Below, piece by piece: positions 15,269 to 23,728 of a stretch of DNA of 64,000 bases. The position numbers were made by a program, and so were the translations under genes. The stretch's first letter is position 1; each line of letters starts with the position of its first letter. The notes under the pieces are model-generated. The model made no database searches. It had not been told where the DNA came from and worked only from the letters and a program-made list of their open reading frames with translations. Source of the DNA: Aliishimia sp039978895 (lineage in GTDB: Bacteria > Pseudomonadota > Alphaproteobacteria > Rhodobacterales > Rhodobacteraceae); the NCBI GenBank assembly GCA_039978895.1, contig JBDWAL010000050.1, forward strand, positions 1 to 64,000, in the 5' to 3' direction.

Positions 15269-16213
15269 AACATCGCATTGGAACCGTTTACACGCAAATG
15301 ATCATGCAAGAACGTCGGAGAATTGAACGCTGGAGACATGCAAAAGTCCCAGTCGCCGAGATGGCGCGCGTGTTGAGGTGTCACAAGTCGACGATCTTTC
15401 GCGAGATCAAAAGGAATTTCTGGGCTGATGATGCCTTTCCCAAAAAGTACGCGGGATACTTCGGAATGGCTGCGCATCAGTGCACGCAACGACGGCGGTC
15501 TACGCAGCGCAAGCTGATCCGGTATCCTGAGTTGTGCCAACGCCTTCTATAGCTACCTTTATTCCAAGGAAGGCATGGCACAAGAATTGTGGTGGCACCT
15601 GCCCTTGCACAGAAAAAACCGCATTCCTCGCCGCGCCCGTAAGCGCCAGAAGTCCAAGTTTGACCGCGATGTTAGCATCTTATTCAGGCCGGACGATGTT
15701 GCCCACCGCTGTGAATTTGGTCACTGGGAAGGCAACTTAATGCTGCTTGAGCAGAAGCGCGGCCAGACAAACATGACCTCTCTTGTCGAGCGTGTCAGTC
15801 GGTTGACAGTGATCTTGAAGACCCCGAACAAACGCACAAAACCAGTCATGAGAAAGATCATGAAAGCGATAAAGGATTTCCCGCATGTCGCCCGCAGATC
15901 GATCACCTTTGATAGAGGACGTGAGTTTGTCAGTTGGCCCCAATTGCAGGCTAAGATTGGAAGGCAAACTTGGTTCTGCGCCCCCTTTTCTCTCTGGCAA
16001 AAAGGAATGGTAGAAAACACCAATCAGAGAGCTCGACGGTGGCTGCCACGCAAACGTGAGATCGGGCAGCTCACGGACCACGACATCAAGGCGATCAGTG
16101 ACCGCCTCAGCAACACCCCGCGCAAATGTCTCGGTTGGAAGACGCCGGCAGAAGCATTCAGAAAAAATATGTTGGCAGAATTAGGTCGATCACCCCACCC
16201 TCAAAAGCAATAG
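15250..16213 (+). pseudogene. IS30-family transposase, internally deleted and frameshifted
   Basis: Two frames together match one IS30 transposase. Frame 1 (15250-15552) carries the N-terminal helix-turn-helix (MARVLRCHKSTIFREIKRN). The other frame is open from about 15541 to 16213 (TFYSYLYSKEGMAQELWWHLP onward) and carries the rve/DDE domain. About 30 residues that normally join them (the 'GWTPEQI' to 'ETIYRYIYSKEG' linker) are missing at about 15540, and the frame shifts there. The first DDE Asp is also lost: the usual HWEGDL reads HWEGNL. The second Asp (TFDRGREF) and the Glu (KGMVENTNQRARRW) remain. The enzyme cannot be active. Confidence 0.88.
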
Positions 16214-16530
16214 TCGTCGCGGTTCAGGTATCGTTCACAGGACTACATGTCCTTATATTCCATCTAATCGATGTCGGTTCTCGCGAACAGGTTTTCAACC
16301 GCGAGCCAAAAACACTGACCCCGCAAGGCTTTTCAGCCATGCGATATGTTGGGTCGCCGGGCTGCTAAGCCCCGTTCACCTTAGCATTCTTGGTGACACT
16401 TCTGCTTGGCGCAAGCGCTGTCATTTCTGAATGGCGTTTACATTGAACGGTCAAAATACACCCCGTAAAGGTCTCCCGTGTTTTGATCCATGTGACAAAC
16501 TCAGATGTCGCCACTGATCTCTTGCTTTTT
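16214..16530. other. Intergenic region between the IS30 remnant and the Zur box
   Basis: These 317 bp hold no supported gene. The right end of the IS should lie here, but no inverted repeat matching the left side was found by eye. Confidence 0.5.
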
Positions 16531-16548
16531 GTTATTTTATAAAATAAC
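16531..16548. promoter_or_regulatory. Zur box: perfect 18-bp palindrome before zur
   Basis: GTTATTTTATAAAATAAC is its own reverse complement and lies 27 bp before the GTG of zur. Its AT-rich TTAT...ATAAC form matches the style of alphaproteobacterial Zur operators (GTTATA-type palindromes). It overlaps the place of a -10 element, so zinc-loaded Zur would block RNA polymerase. It would control the zur-zrgA-ABC-DUF3299 operon. Confidence 0.75.
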
Positions 16549-16575
16549 CAGATTACCATTCAGGGAGTTCCACTC

Positions 16576-16962
16576 GTGAGAAAACGCTCAGACGCACGAC
16601 AATCGGACGTTTTAAGTGTGTTGAAAGCTTGTGATAAACCCATGACGGCTTACCAAATTCTTGAACGTCTTCAAGTCAGTGAGCCAGATATTGCCCCTCC
16701 GACGGTGTATAGAACGCTCTCGGCGCTGACCGAACAAGGACGTGCGCACCGTCTTGAATCCATGAAAGCTTTTGTGCCTTGTCGTTGCAATCATGTTGAA
16801 AGCGTTCCAGTTCTTGCCATCTGTGAAGATTGCGGTTTGGTCGAAGAACATGATGGGAGCGGCCTGCTGTCAACGCTCACTGCGCTGACCGACCAAAATG
16901 CGTTCAAAGCGCAACGCCACATCGTTGAAGTTCGCGGGCTGTGCGGTACTTGCGCAGCGTAA
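16576..16962 (+). CDS. zur: Zur, zinc uptake regulator (Fur family)
   Basis: The 128-residue Fur-family repressor begins at GTG 16576. The DNA-reading helix is PPTVYRTLSAL, and the dimer domain has the structural-zinc cysteine pairs C83-x2-C86 (ICEDC) and C123-x2-C126 (LCGTC). The sensing-site residues PCRCNHVES and the E/H pair EEHDG replace the His-rich HHDH of Fur, which fits Zur. Direct linkage to a His-rich zinc protein gene and a palindrome upstream support the call. It would repress its own operon when zinc is plentiful. Confidence 0.85.
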   Translation: MRKRSDARQSDVLSVLKACDKPMTAYQILERLQVSEPDIAPPTVYRTLSALTEQGRAHRLESMKAFVPCRCNHVESVPVLAICEDCGLVEEHDGSGLLSTLTALTDQNAFKAQRHIVEVRGLCGTCAA

Positions 16963-16995
16963 ACCATCATCACCCTTATCAAAATCGGACATATC

Positions 16996-17697
16996 ATGAA
17001 GCCTGCAATCTCTCTTATTGCCCTAGTGGCCGCCTTCCCTACTTTTGCAGAAGACACGCGCGAATTAGATGCGCACGAACATGGCGTCGGCACGCTGAAT
17101 ATTGCGATCGAAGGCACAACTGTCGCGATGGCTTTTGAAGCCCCTGGTGCCGATATTGTAGGTTTTGAGTACGCAGCGGAAAGCGATGCAGACCTTGCGG
17201 CGATTGATGCGGCAATTGCCACACTTGGGGCCCCGCTTGATTTGTTCGTTTTGCCGAATGCGGCTGGATGTTCCGTCGTTGAGGCACGTGCTGAACTTGA
17301 AAGCGAAGACGATCACGACGACCATGGGGATGAAGGTCATGACGACCATGACGACCATGACGACCATGATAAAGATGAGGCGCACGATGACCATGGGCAT
17401 AAAGATCATGCCGATGAGAACCACGATGATCACGCCGAAGAAGATCATGATGATCACGAGCATGACGATCATGGTGATAAAGATCATGCAGACCATGCGG
17501 ATGAAGCTGGTCACACAGAATTCCATGCGGAATACACGCTGGCGTGCGATGCTCCGGATGCCCTGACTGAGATTTCCTTCGCATATTTCGAAGCCTTCCC
17601 AAATGCGCTTGAGGTAGAGGTGCAAATCATCACCACATCAGGAGCACAGGCCTTTGAAGTGGAACGTGACGCGCCCGTTTTGGACTTAGGACGTTAA
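16996..17697 (+). CDS. zrgA: ZrgA-like periplasmic zinc-binding protein (DUF2796)
   Basis: The 233-residue protein has a signal peptide (cleavage near FAED, residue 18) and then the DUF2796 start HEHGVGTLNIAIEG. Residues 107-177 are a tract of about 20 histidines alternating with Asp (DHDDHD type), a strong zinc-binding region. C92 and C184, one on each side, could form a disulfide. The C-terminal beta-rich part continues the domain. ZrgA of Vibrio is a Zur-regulated zinc-acquisition protein, and the gene order here agrees. It starts 33 bp after zur. Confidence 0.85.
   Translation: MKPAISLIALVAAFPTFAEDTRELDAHEHGVGTLNIAIEGTTVAMAFEAPGADIVGFEYAAESDADLAAIDAAIATLGAPLDLFVLPNAAGCSVVEARAELESEDDHDDHGDEGHDDHDDHDDHDKDEAHDDHGHKDHADENHDDHAEEDHDDHEHDDHGDKDHADHADEAGHTEFHAEYTLACDAPDALTEISFAYFEAFPNALEVEVQIITTSGAQAFEVERDAPVLDLGR
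17314..17500 (+). repeat. Low-complexity GAC-CAT-GAC repeats coding the His/Asp tract
   Basis: Repeats of GACCATGAC and close variants (clearest at 17335-17370) encode the His/Asp stretch of ZrgA. The repeats also leave long open frames on both other strands, which are artefacts. Tracts like this can change length by slippage. Confidence 0.75.
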
Positions 17698-17703
17698 ACG
17701 CAC

Positions 17704-18399
17704 GTGTCCGAAACGGTTCTTGCTCTTGCGGATGTTGCTTATCGCTGGCCGGGACGGACAGGGTTTTCCCTAACAGTCCCTAGCCTATCGGTTGCTAAGG
17801 GTGAATCCGTACTCTTGCTGGGCGAAAGTGGGTCGGGTAAATCGACGTTATTGTCCTTGATTTGTGGAACGATTTTGCCGGATGACGGTAAGGTCAGCAT
17901 TGCGGGAACCGACACCACAACGCTGTCGGGCGGTGCGCGCGATAAGTTCCGCGCAGAACAGATTGGTGTTATATTTCAGCAGTTCAATCTGCTTCCTTTT
18001 GCATCTGTGATGGATAATATTTTACTGCCGCTCCGGTTTGCCCCTGCGCGCCGCAACCGTGTGGACAATGCTGCTGCTGAAGCCACAGCACTTTGCGCGG
18101 GACTGGGTTTGCCCCTCGGCGCTGTTAACGAAAAGGCGACCTCCCTAAGCGTTGGGCAACAACAACGGGTGGCGGTGGCGCGGGCACTGATCGGCCACCC
18201 CCCTTTGATTATTGCTGATGAACCGACATCGGCCCTTGATGCCAACAGCCAAGCCGCCTTTCTAGACCTGTTGTTTGCGCAGACAGCCACGCACAACACA
18301 TCCCTCCTTATGGTGAGCCACGATCCACGTCTCAGTGCCCGTTTTGACCGTGTGATCCGCATGGAAGACATCGCAACCGTTGAAAGAGCCGCAGCATGA
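17704..18399 (+). CDS. ABC transporter ATP-binding protein (LolD/MacB type) of the zrg operon
   Basis: The 231-residue ATPase has Walker A GESGSGKST (40-48), the Q-loop FQQFN, signature LSVGQQQRVAVARAL and Walker B LIIADEPTSALD. LolD/MacB-type subunits power mechanotransmission rather than classic substrate channels. The GTG start at 17704 lies 6 bp after zrgA, and the stop overlaps the permease gene by 4 bp. With the zrg neighbours it likely moves or remodels a periplasmic or outer-membrane zinc component. Confidence 0.9.
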   Translation: MSETVLALADVAYRWPGRTGFSLTVPSLSVAKGESVLLLGESGSGKSTLLSLICGTILPDDGKVSIAGTDTTTLSGGARDKFRAEQIGVIFQQFNLLPFASVMDNILLPLRFAPARRNRVDNAAAEATALCAGLGLPLGAVNEKATSLSVGQQQRVAVARALIGHPPLIIADEPTSALDANSQAAFLDLLFAQTATHNTSLLMVSHDPRLSARFDRVIRMEDIATVERAAA

Positions 18400-19646
18400 T
18401 TTTGCGCCTTGCCAGCGCGTCGCTCATTGCCCGTGCCTTGACAGTCGGTATGACGATCCTTGCGATAGCCTTATCGGTGGCATTGTTTCTGGGCGTCGAA
18501 AAGATCCGAACCGGGGCCAAGGCGAGCTTTGCGGACACGATTTCGGGTACCGACTTGATCGTTGGGGCGCGGTCTGGCTCTGTGCAATTGCTTCTTTATT
18601 CGGTGTTTCGTATCGGCAATGCCACCAACAACGTGACATGGCAAAGCTATCAAGACATCGCCGCACGGTCAGATGTTGACTGGATCGTCCCAATATCGCT
18701 TGGCGACAGCCACCGCCAATTCCGTGTTATGGGCACAAGCCAAGCGTTCTTTGAGCATTACAAGTATCGCCAAGGGCGGTCTTTGGCGCTCGAAAATGGT
18801 GCCATCATGGATGATCTCTTTGATACGGTCATCGGCGCTGATGTGGCCGCAACATTGGGATACAGCATAGGCGATCCAATCATTGTCGCGCATGGCCTCG
18901 CCTCTTTCACGGAACACAAAGATCAACCGTTTCGCGTATCCGGCATCCTAGAAAAGACAGGCACACCAGTTGATCGCACCGTGATCGTCAGCATGGAGGC
19001 GATCGAGGCGATCCATGTGGACTGGCAAAGCGGCGCGCAGGTTCCGGGCCAGTCAACTCCTGCGGATGTCATTCGCCAAATGGAACTGACCCCAAAGGCC
19101 ATCACAGCAGCCCTTGTTGGTGTGGAAAGCCCGTTGCAAACCTTCGCTCTGCAACGCGCAATCAATCAATATGATGAGGAACCATTACTGGCGATTTTGC
19201 CCGGTGTCGCCCTGCAAGAGTTGTGGGGGATTGTCGGTATCGCCGAGACAGCGTTGCTGGCGGTGTCCTTCATGGTGGTTGTTACGGCGCTTATTGGAAT
19301 GATGGCTACGATCTTTTCCAGTCTCAACGAGCGACGCCGCGAAATGGCCATCTTTCGGGCTATGGGGGCACGACCCGTCACCATTTTGAGCATGCTTGTC
19401 TTGGAAGCAATCGTGATGGCAGCGGTCGGTGCCGTGCTTGGAATGGCTTTGTTATATGTTGGATTGTTCGTCGCGCAACCGATCCTTGATAGCGCGTTCG
19501 GCCTGTGGATACCGATTGATGCCCCGTCGTTACACGAATTTCGGGTTGTCCTTGCGGTTATCTGTGCTGGCGCAATTGTGAGCTTGGTACCCGCATTCAG
19601 GGCTTACCGAATGTCTGTTGCAGATGGTATGATGGTCAAAACGTGA
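18396..19646 (+). CDS. FtsX/MacB-type ABC permease of the zrg operon
   Basis: The 416-residue protein has the MacB/LolC layout: one N-terminal membrane helix (about 15-35), a large periplasmic domain (about 45-280), then three helices, the first starting at ETALLAVSFMVVVTALIGMM and the last ending before VPAFRAYRMSVADGMM. The coupling loop ERRREMAIFRAMGAR is typical of the family. It forms one transporter with the preceding ATPase. In this family the periplasmic domain works with a partner protein such as ZrgA. Confidence 0.9.
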   Translation: MILRLASASLIARALTVGMTILAIALSVALFLGVEKIRTGAKASFADTISGTDLIVGARSGSVQLLLYSVFRIGNATNNVTWQSYQDIAARSDVDWIVPISLGDSHRQFRVMGTSQAFFEHYKYRQGRSLALENGAIMDDLFDTVIGADVAATLGYSIGDPIIVAHGLASFTEHKDQPFRVSGILEKTGTPVDRTVIVSMEAIEAIHVDWQSGAQVPGQSTPADVIRQMELTPKAITAALVGVESPLQTFALQRAINQYDEEPLLAILPGVALQELWGIVGIAETALLAVSFMVVVTALIGMMATIFSSLNERRREMAIFRAMGARPVTILSMLVLEAIVMAAVGAVLGMALLYVGLFVAQPILDSAFGLWIPIDAPSLHEFRVVLAVICAGAIVSLVPAFRAYRMSVADGMMVKT

Positions 19647-19668
19647 TGCTCGGATTGTTGGAGTTCCA

Positions 19669-20169
19669 ATGTTAAACCGCAGAAATACCTTGATGTTTAT
19701 GACAGGTGCTATCACCGCGCCCAACGTCGCACTCGCCGCAAACGCACGAGAAATCATGTGGGATGACCTGCTTCCACCCGGTTTGCCCTATTCCGAGATT
19801 ATCGGCGAAGGTGTGATCGATCCGGTGAATGACACATGGAATCCGATCTATGATGCGAACGCGATCAAACTAAATGAGGACCTCAATGGTGCTTACATTA
19901 GGATGCCGGGGTTCATCATTCCATTCGATGTCAGTGCCAAGGGTGTCACAAATTTCATGCTGGTGCCGTATGTCGGGGCCTGCATTCACACACCACCGCC
20001 ACCGGCAAACCAGCTTGTGATGGTCAACACAGCTCAACCTTGGCCGGGTGATAAACTGTGGGATCCTGTCTGGGTCACAGGTCAAATGAGCACCCAATTG
20101 CAGACCACGGAACTTGGGCAAACTGGGTATTCTATTTCGGCTGACGAAATGGAGATCTACGTTTGGTGA
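19669..20169 (+). CDS. DUF3299 periplasmic protein (first of two)
   Basis: The 166-residue protein starts with a signal peptide (RRNTLMFMTGAITAPNVALAA) and then a compact domain. Its core reads PGFIIPFDVSAKGVTNFMLV and VGACIHTPPPPANQLV, a hallmark of DUF3299. That proline-rich loop with a lone Cys and His is a plausible metal or ligand site. Vibrio zrg operons end with a DUF3299 gene. The function is unknown; the context suggests zinc handling in the periplasm. It overlaps its paralogue by 4 bp. Confidence 0.82.
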   Translation: MLNRRNTLMFMTGAITAPNVALAANAREIMWDDLLPPGLPYSEIIGEGVIDPVNDTWNPIYDANAIKLNEDLNGAYIRMPGFIIPFDVSAKGVTNFMLVPYVGACIHTPPPPANQLVMVNTAQPWPGDKLWDPVWVTGQMSTQLQTTELGQTGYSISADEMEIYVW

Positions 20170-20675
20170 ACCGCCATTTGAAGCGCCGTATTCTCCTTGG
20201 CGGCATGGCTACGTCTTCGCTTTTGCCCGGTGTGGCGCGTGCTCAGGATTACGTTGATCTCAATTGGGAAGACCTGATTCCGAAAGGCCAATCCTCTATT
20301 CCAAGCGCGCTGTTTGGTCTGCTGCCCCATGACGAGCAGATGCCAATTACAAGCGAACAGCCAGTTTCCAGCGGAGTCAGAACAGACTGGAATGACCAAA
20401 TCGTCCGCCTCCCCGGTTTCATCATACCGATCGACTTCCAAGGCACTGGCGTAACCGCTTTCATATTGGTGCCGTTTGTCGGGGCCTGCATCCATGTTCC
20501 ACCGCCGCCTGCAAACCAGCTGGTCTTTGTCACGACCCCAGAACCCTACGAAGGCGCTGGCATGTTCGAAGCCGTGAGCGTGATTGGTAAGTTTGCCGTA
20601 TCATCGTTGAGAACGCATCTTGCAGACATTGGATATGCCTTGTCTGCGGATGAAATTCAGCCATATCGCGCATAA
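20166..20675 (+). CDS. DUF3299 periplasmic protein (second of two)
   Basis: This 169-residue paralogue of the preceding gene shares PGFIIPIDFQGTGVTAFILV and VGACIHVPPPPANQLVF. A signal peptide (LKRRILLGGMATSSLLPGVARA) precedes the domain. Its start is GTG 20166, overlapping the upstream stop (GTGA); a TTG at 20163 is an alternative. Both copies keep the Cys-x-His-x-PPPP loop, so neither looks decayed. Two copies in one operon suggest a heterodimer or separate ligands. Confidence 0.82.
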   Translation: MNRHLKRRILLGGMATSSLLPGVARAQDYVDLNWEDLIPKGQSSIPSALFGLLPHDEQMPITSEQPVSSGVRTDWNDQIVRLPGFIIPIDFQGTGVTAFILVPFVGACIHVPPPPANQLVFVTTPEPYEGAGMFEAVSVIGKFAVSSLRTHLADIGYALSADEIQPYRA

Positions 20676-20998
20676 CCAACGCAATCCAAATTGTTTGGAT
20701 GCCACCCAAATTCTAGGCTTGCGGCGCTGAACTTATGGAAATTGGATTTTGGAACTGACCTTCACGGCGTGCAGCCCCAAATTGCCGTTTTTGCAGTTCG
20801 CAACAATGTAGATTTGAAAAACTCAACGACACGCGCACTGCAAGGCTTTGAATCTGCTTTGTTCTTAAGGCTTCGCCGACAAAGTCATTCCAACGAAATA
20901 TGAACGCGTGCCTTCTTAAACCAAGGCCCCCAACGATAACGAGCGCCCCGATAAAAGGAGCGCTCGCAAGTTCGTTAACTTAGGCCTGAGTTCGAAAA
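20676..20998. other. Intergenic region between the zrg operon and tsf
   Basis: These 323 bp separate two convergent units. A 70-codon plus-strand frame (20691-20903) has no coding look. The stem-loop at 20941-20965 is listed separately. Confidence 0.55.
20941..20965 (-). terminator. Possible terminator stem-loop after tsf
   Basis: GAGCGC (20941-20946) and GCGCTC (20960-20965) form a 6-bp stem some 35 bp beyond the tsf stop. There is no T tract on the minus strand after it, so its strength as a terminator is doubtful. Confidence 0.35.
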
Positions 20999-21874
20999 TT
21001 AGCCTTGGGCTGCTTTCGCAACTTCTGCCGCGAAGTCTTCTTTGATGACTTCGATGCCTTCGCCAACTTCCAAACGTACGAAACCAGTGATCGTCGCGCC
21101 AACTTCAGCGGCAGCGGCTGCTACAGTGAGGTCTGGGTTCACAACAAAAGATTGGTTCAGAAGGGTAACTTCGGCCATGTATTTCTTCATCCGCCCGACG
21201 ATCATCTTTTCGATGACTTGCTCGGGTTTGCCGGATTCACGGGCGATGTCCATCTGGACTTGCTTTTCTTTTTCAACCACGGCTGGGTCAAGATCGTCTT
21301 CAGACAAAGACGCTGGGTTCACAGCTGCAATGTGCATCGCAACTTGCTTGCCGAACTCTTCGGAGCCGCCATTCATAGCAACCAAAACGCCGATTTTGCC
21401 CATGCCTGCTGTCGCAGCATTGTGCACGTAAGACACGACGGTTTCGCCGGTCAGTTTGGACATGCGACGCACGGACATGTTTTCGCCAATTGTGGCGATC
21501 TTGTCTGTGATGATGGTTGATACTGGCTTGCCGTCGATTTCAGCGGCATTCAGCGCTTCAACATCGTCTACGGTCAAACCCGCTTTTGCGATGCTTGCGA
21601 CCATGTCTTGGAATTCGGCGTTTTTACCAACAAAGTCGGTTTCCGAGTTCACTTCAACGGCCACGCCTGTGGCCCCTTCAACAACGACGGCGACAAGGCC
21701 TTCAGCTGCTGTACGGTCGGATTTCTTGGCGGCTTTCGCCAAACCTTTGGTGCGAAGCCAGTCAACGGCGGCTTCCATGTCGCCATCGTTTGCTGTCAGC
21801 GCTTTTTTCGCGTCCATCATGCCTGCGCCGGTGCTGTCGCGCAGTTCTTTAACCATTGCGGCTGTGATTGCCAT
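20999..21874 (-). CDS. tsf: Elongation factor Ts
   Basis: EF-Ts reloads EF-Tu with GTP in translation. The 291-residue protein opens with MAITAAMVKELRDSTGAGMMDAKKAL, the UBA-like N-terminal domain signature, followed by the TDFVGKN motif of the core (about 80) where it contacts EF-Tu. The ATG at 21874 is preceded by GAGGAGAACC; a five-codon upstream extension was rejected. rpsB lies 75 bp upstream on the same strand, the near-universal arrangement. Confidence 0.96.
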   Translation of the reverse strand: MAITAAMVKELRDSTGAGMMDAKKALTANDGDMEAAVDWLRTKGLAKAAKKSDRTAAEGLVAVVVEGATGVAVEVNSETDFVGKNAEFQDMVASIAKAGLTVDDVEALNAAEIDGKPVSTIITDKIATIGENMSVRRMSKLTGETVVSYVHNAATAGMGKIGVLVAMNGGSEEFGKQVAMHIAAVNPASLSEDDLDPAVVEKEKQVQMDIARESGKPEQVIEKMIVGRMKKYMAEVTLLNQSFVVNPDLTVAAAAAEVGATITGFVRLEVGEGIEVIKEDFAAEVAKAAQG

Positions 21875-21949
21875 CTTGGTTCTCCTCAACTGGGATTAGG
21901 ATTGGGGCAGGTCATCCCTGCCCCGTCTGTTCTGTCGAAGCAGGAAAGC

Positions 21950-22741
21950 TTAGCTTTCTGCGGGTGCCTCTGCGGCAGCTGGTGCTTCTTCTGCAACAAC
22001 TTCCTCGACCATGGCTTCGTCCATTGCGCCCAAATCAACGCCAGCGGCGCCCAATTGTGCGGACATGCCGTCAAGAGCTGCGCGAGAGGCCAGATCGCAG
22101 TACAGCGAAATTGCACGAGACGCGTCATCATTGCCTGGGATCGGGAAGTCGATGCCGTCTGGCGAGCAGTTGGTGTCAACCACAGCGACGATTGGAATGC
22201 CAAGCTTTTGCGCTTCGGCGACAGCCAATGCTTCTTTTCTTACATCGATGATGAAGAGAAGATCAGGGCGGCCACCCATTTCGGCGATGCCACCCAAGGA
22301 TGCTTGAAGCTTACCTTGGTCACGTTCCATGCCAAGACGCTCTTTTTTGGTCAAACCGTCAAAGCCGAGCTCGGATTGCTCGTCGATTGATTTCAGGCGC
22401 TGGATGGATTTGGACACGGTCTGCCAGTTGGTCAGCGTGCCACCAAGCCAACGGTGGTTCATGTAATATTGTGCGCAACGCTCAGCCGCATCGGCAATGG
22501 GGCCAGCAGCCTGACGCTTGGTGCCAACAAACAGCACGCGGCCATTTTTAGCGACCGTATCGCGGATGATTTTGAGGGCAGCGTCCAGCATAGGAACCGT
22601 CTGCGTGAGGTCCATAATGTGGATGCCGTTGCGATCACCATAGATGTACTGACCCATTTTAGGGTTCCAGCGTTGTGTCTGGTGACCAAAGTGTACGCCT
22701 GCTTCAAGCAGTTGGCGCATGGTAAACTCAGGAAGAGCCAT
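21950..22741 (-). CDS. rpsB: 30S ribosomal protein S2
   Basis: The 263-residue S2 starts MALPEFTMRQLLEAGVHFGHQ, with the WNPKM motif (about 26) and the VDTNCSPDGIDFPIPGNDDA stretch typical of S2. A proline/alanine/glutamate-rich tail (VEEVVAEEAPAAAEAPAES) extends the C-terminus as in many alphaproteobacteria. The start is the ATG at 22741, eight codons inside a longer frame. It leads the rpsB-tsf operon from the promoter at 22866-22894. Confidence 0.96.
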   Translation of the reverse strand: MALPEFTMRQLLEAGVHFGHQTQRWNPKMGQYIYGDRNGIHIMDLTQTVPMLDAALKIIRDTVAKNGRVLFVGTKRQAAGPIADAAERCAQYYMNHRWLGGTLTNWQTVSKSIQRLKSIDEQSELGFDGLTKKERLGMERDQGKLQASLGGIAEMGGRPDLLFIIDVRKEALAVAEAQKLGIPIVAVVDTNCSPDGIDFPIPGNDDASRAISLYCDLASRAALDGMSAQLGAAGVDLGAMDEAMVEEVVAEEAPAAAEAPAES

Positions 22742-22865
22742 GTCTTTTATCCTTTCCGGTTTCAAGCCTTTGGCGGGATGTCTCAGCCCAGATGGGCCAA
22801 CCGGCGGACCTTATAAGGATGTCTCTCCTATACGGCCCAACCCCGCCAGCGGAGTTCGTGACGCG

Positions 22866-22894
22866 CGTATAGGGTGGCTTTCCAGTTATTGCAA
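22866..22894 (-). promoter_or_regulatory. Sigma-70-type promoter of rpsB-tsf
   Basis: On the minus strand TTGCAA (22889-22894) and TATACG (22866-22871) are separated by exactly 17 bp. It lies about 125 bp before the S2 start and overlaps the 3' end of olsA. The spacing and position suit a ribosomal-protein promoter, giving a leader of about 115 nt where S2 feedback could act. Confidence 0.5.
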
Positions 22895-23728
22895 GCGCGA
22901 AGTCCGAGATTGCAAATGACCTATACGCACAAGGGCTTCGGCGGAGGCTGCCAGCGCTTTTCGATCCGTATAATCGGCAACTTTTATTGGATCATGATAG
23001 ATAACTTCGACCCGGCCATGTTGACGTGCCGCCAACGTGTGTACGAAGTGTGGCCCGAAATTCATATCCCCCCACCAGCCGTAAAATCGTTCGTCTTCGC
23101 CGGGTGGCGCATGATAGATGACACTTACAGGCTGCAAAAAGATGTCGTCTTTGACCTCTTCACTCAGAAACGACGCGAAAAGCGTGGTTTTAAACGGCAG
23201 GACTTGCAACCCATCGGTACTGGTTCCTTCCGGAAAAAAGATGAGTTTATGACCGGCGAGCAAGCGGTCTTGAAGCATTTTCGTATGCGCCTTGGCTTGT
23301 TTGCGGTCGCGTTCAATGAACAACGTGCCAGTTGCTTTGGCGAGCGTCCCGATACCGAGCCATCGAGAGACCTCTGACTTTGAGACAAAATAAATCGGGG
23401 TTGCTGCGTTCAAAGAAAAGATATCCAGCCAAGACGAATGGTTGGCGACCATCGCCCCGTGCCTGAGCATCGGAACGCCGCTTCGTTTGTACTTCAACCC
23501 CATCAAACGCAATGCATTGCGACAGACAAATACAGTGATATGCGGTGTTATTGGGCGGCGTATGCCGTGGGCGCGTCGTTCGAAGATACGCACCAAAAGC
23601 AGCAAGGCCAAACCGCCGAAAACTAGAATGAACATTGGCACTATTCGCAGGCACAGCCGGAACACTCCGCCTAAGCCCAACGCAGGCAATTCCGGTTCGT
23701 TGCCACCTATCCATGTGGGCATTCTCAT
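22886..23728 (-). CDS. olsA: Lyso-ornithine lipid O-acyltransferase (PlsC family)
   Basis: This membrane acyltransferase adds the second acyl chain to lyso-ornithine lipid. The 280-residue protein has an N-terminal membrane segment (about 27-48), the catalytic HxxxxD as H-S-S-W-L-D, and the substrate motif FPEGTSTDG. The start at 23728 overlaps olsB by 4 bp (ATGA). The PlsC family also includes the phospholipid enzyme; the olsB linkage decides in favour of OlsA. Ornithine lipids replace phospholipids when phosphate is scarce, relevant in marine bacteria. Confidence 0.87.
   Translation of the reverse strand: MRMPTWIGGNEPELPALGLGGVFRLCLRIVPMFILVFGGLALLLLVRIFERRAHGIRRPITPHITVFVCRNALRLMGLKYKRSGVPMLRHGAMVANHSSWLDIFSLNAATPIYFVSKSEVSRWLGIGTLAKATGTLFIERDRKQAKAHTKMLQDRLLAGHKLIFFPEGTSTDGLQVLPFKTTLFASFLSEEVKDDIFLQPVSVIYHAPPGEDERFYGWWGDMNFGPHFVHTLAARQHGRVEVIYHDPIKVADYTDRKALAASAEALVRIGHLQSRTSRLQ

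Larger units (their letters stand above)
15234..16213 (+). mobile_element. Degenerate IS30-family insertion sequence
   Basis: The element is defined by its broken transposase (15250-16213) and the palindrome just before it (15234-15268). I could not find matching terminal inverted repeats at both sides, so the limits are minimal. It sits between two complete operons and interrupts nothing recognisable. Confidence 0.7.

Noticed and set aside
17039..17625. Two long minus-strand frames (about 186 codons each) opposite zrgA
   Set aside because: They arise from the GACCATGAC repeats, which keep every frame open; their translations are repetitive His/Arg or Ile/Met/Val strings without domains.
20691..20903. 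70-codon frame between the second DUF3299 gene and tsf
   Set aside because: No RBS, no recognisable motif, and it starts a few bases after the operon end.
21005..22390. Long plus-strand frames opposite tsf and rpsB
   Set aside because: Both minus-strand genes are certain; the frames are mirror images of their biased codon use.
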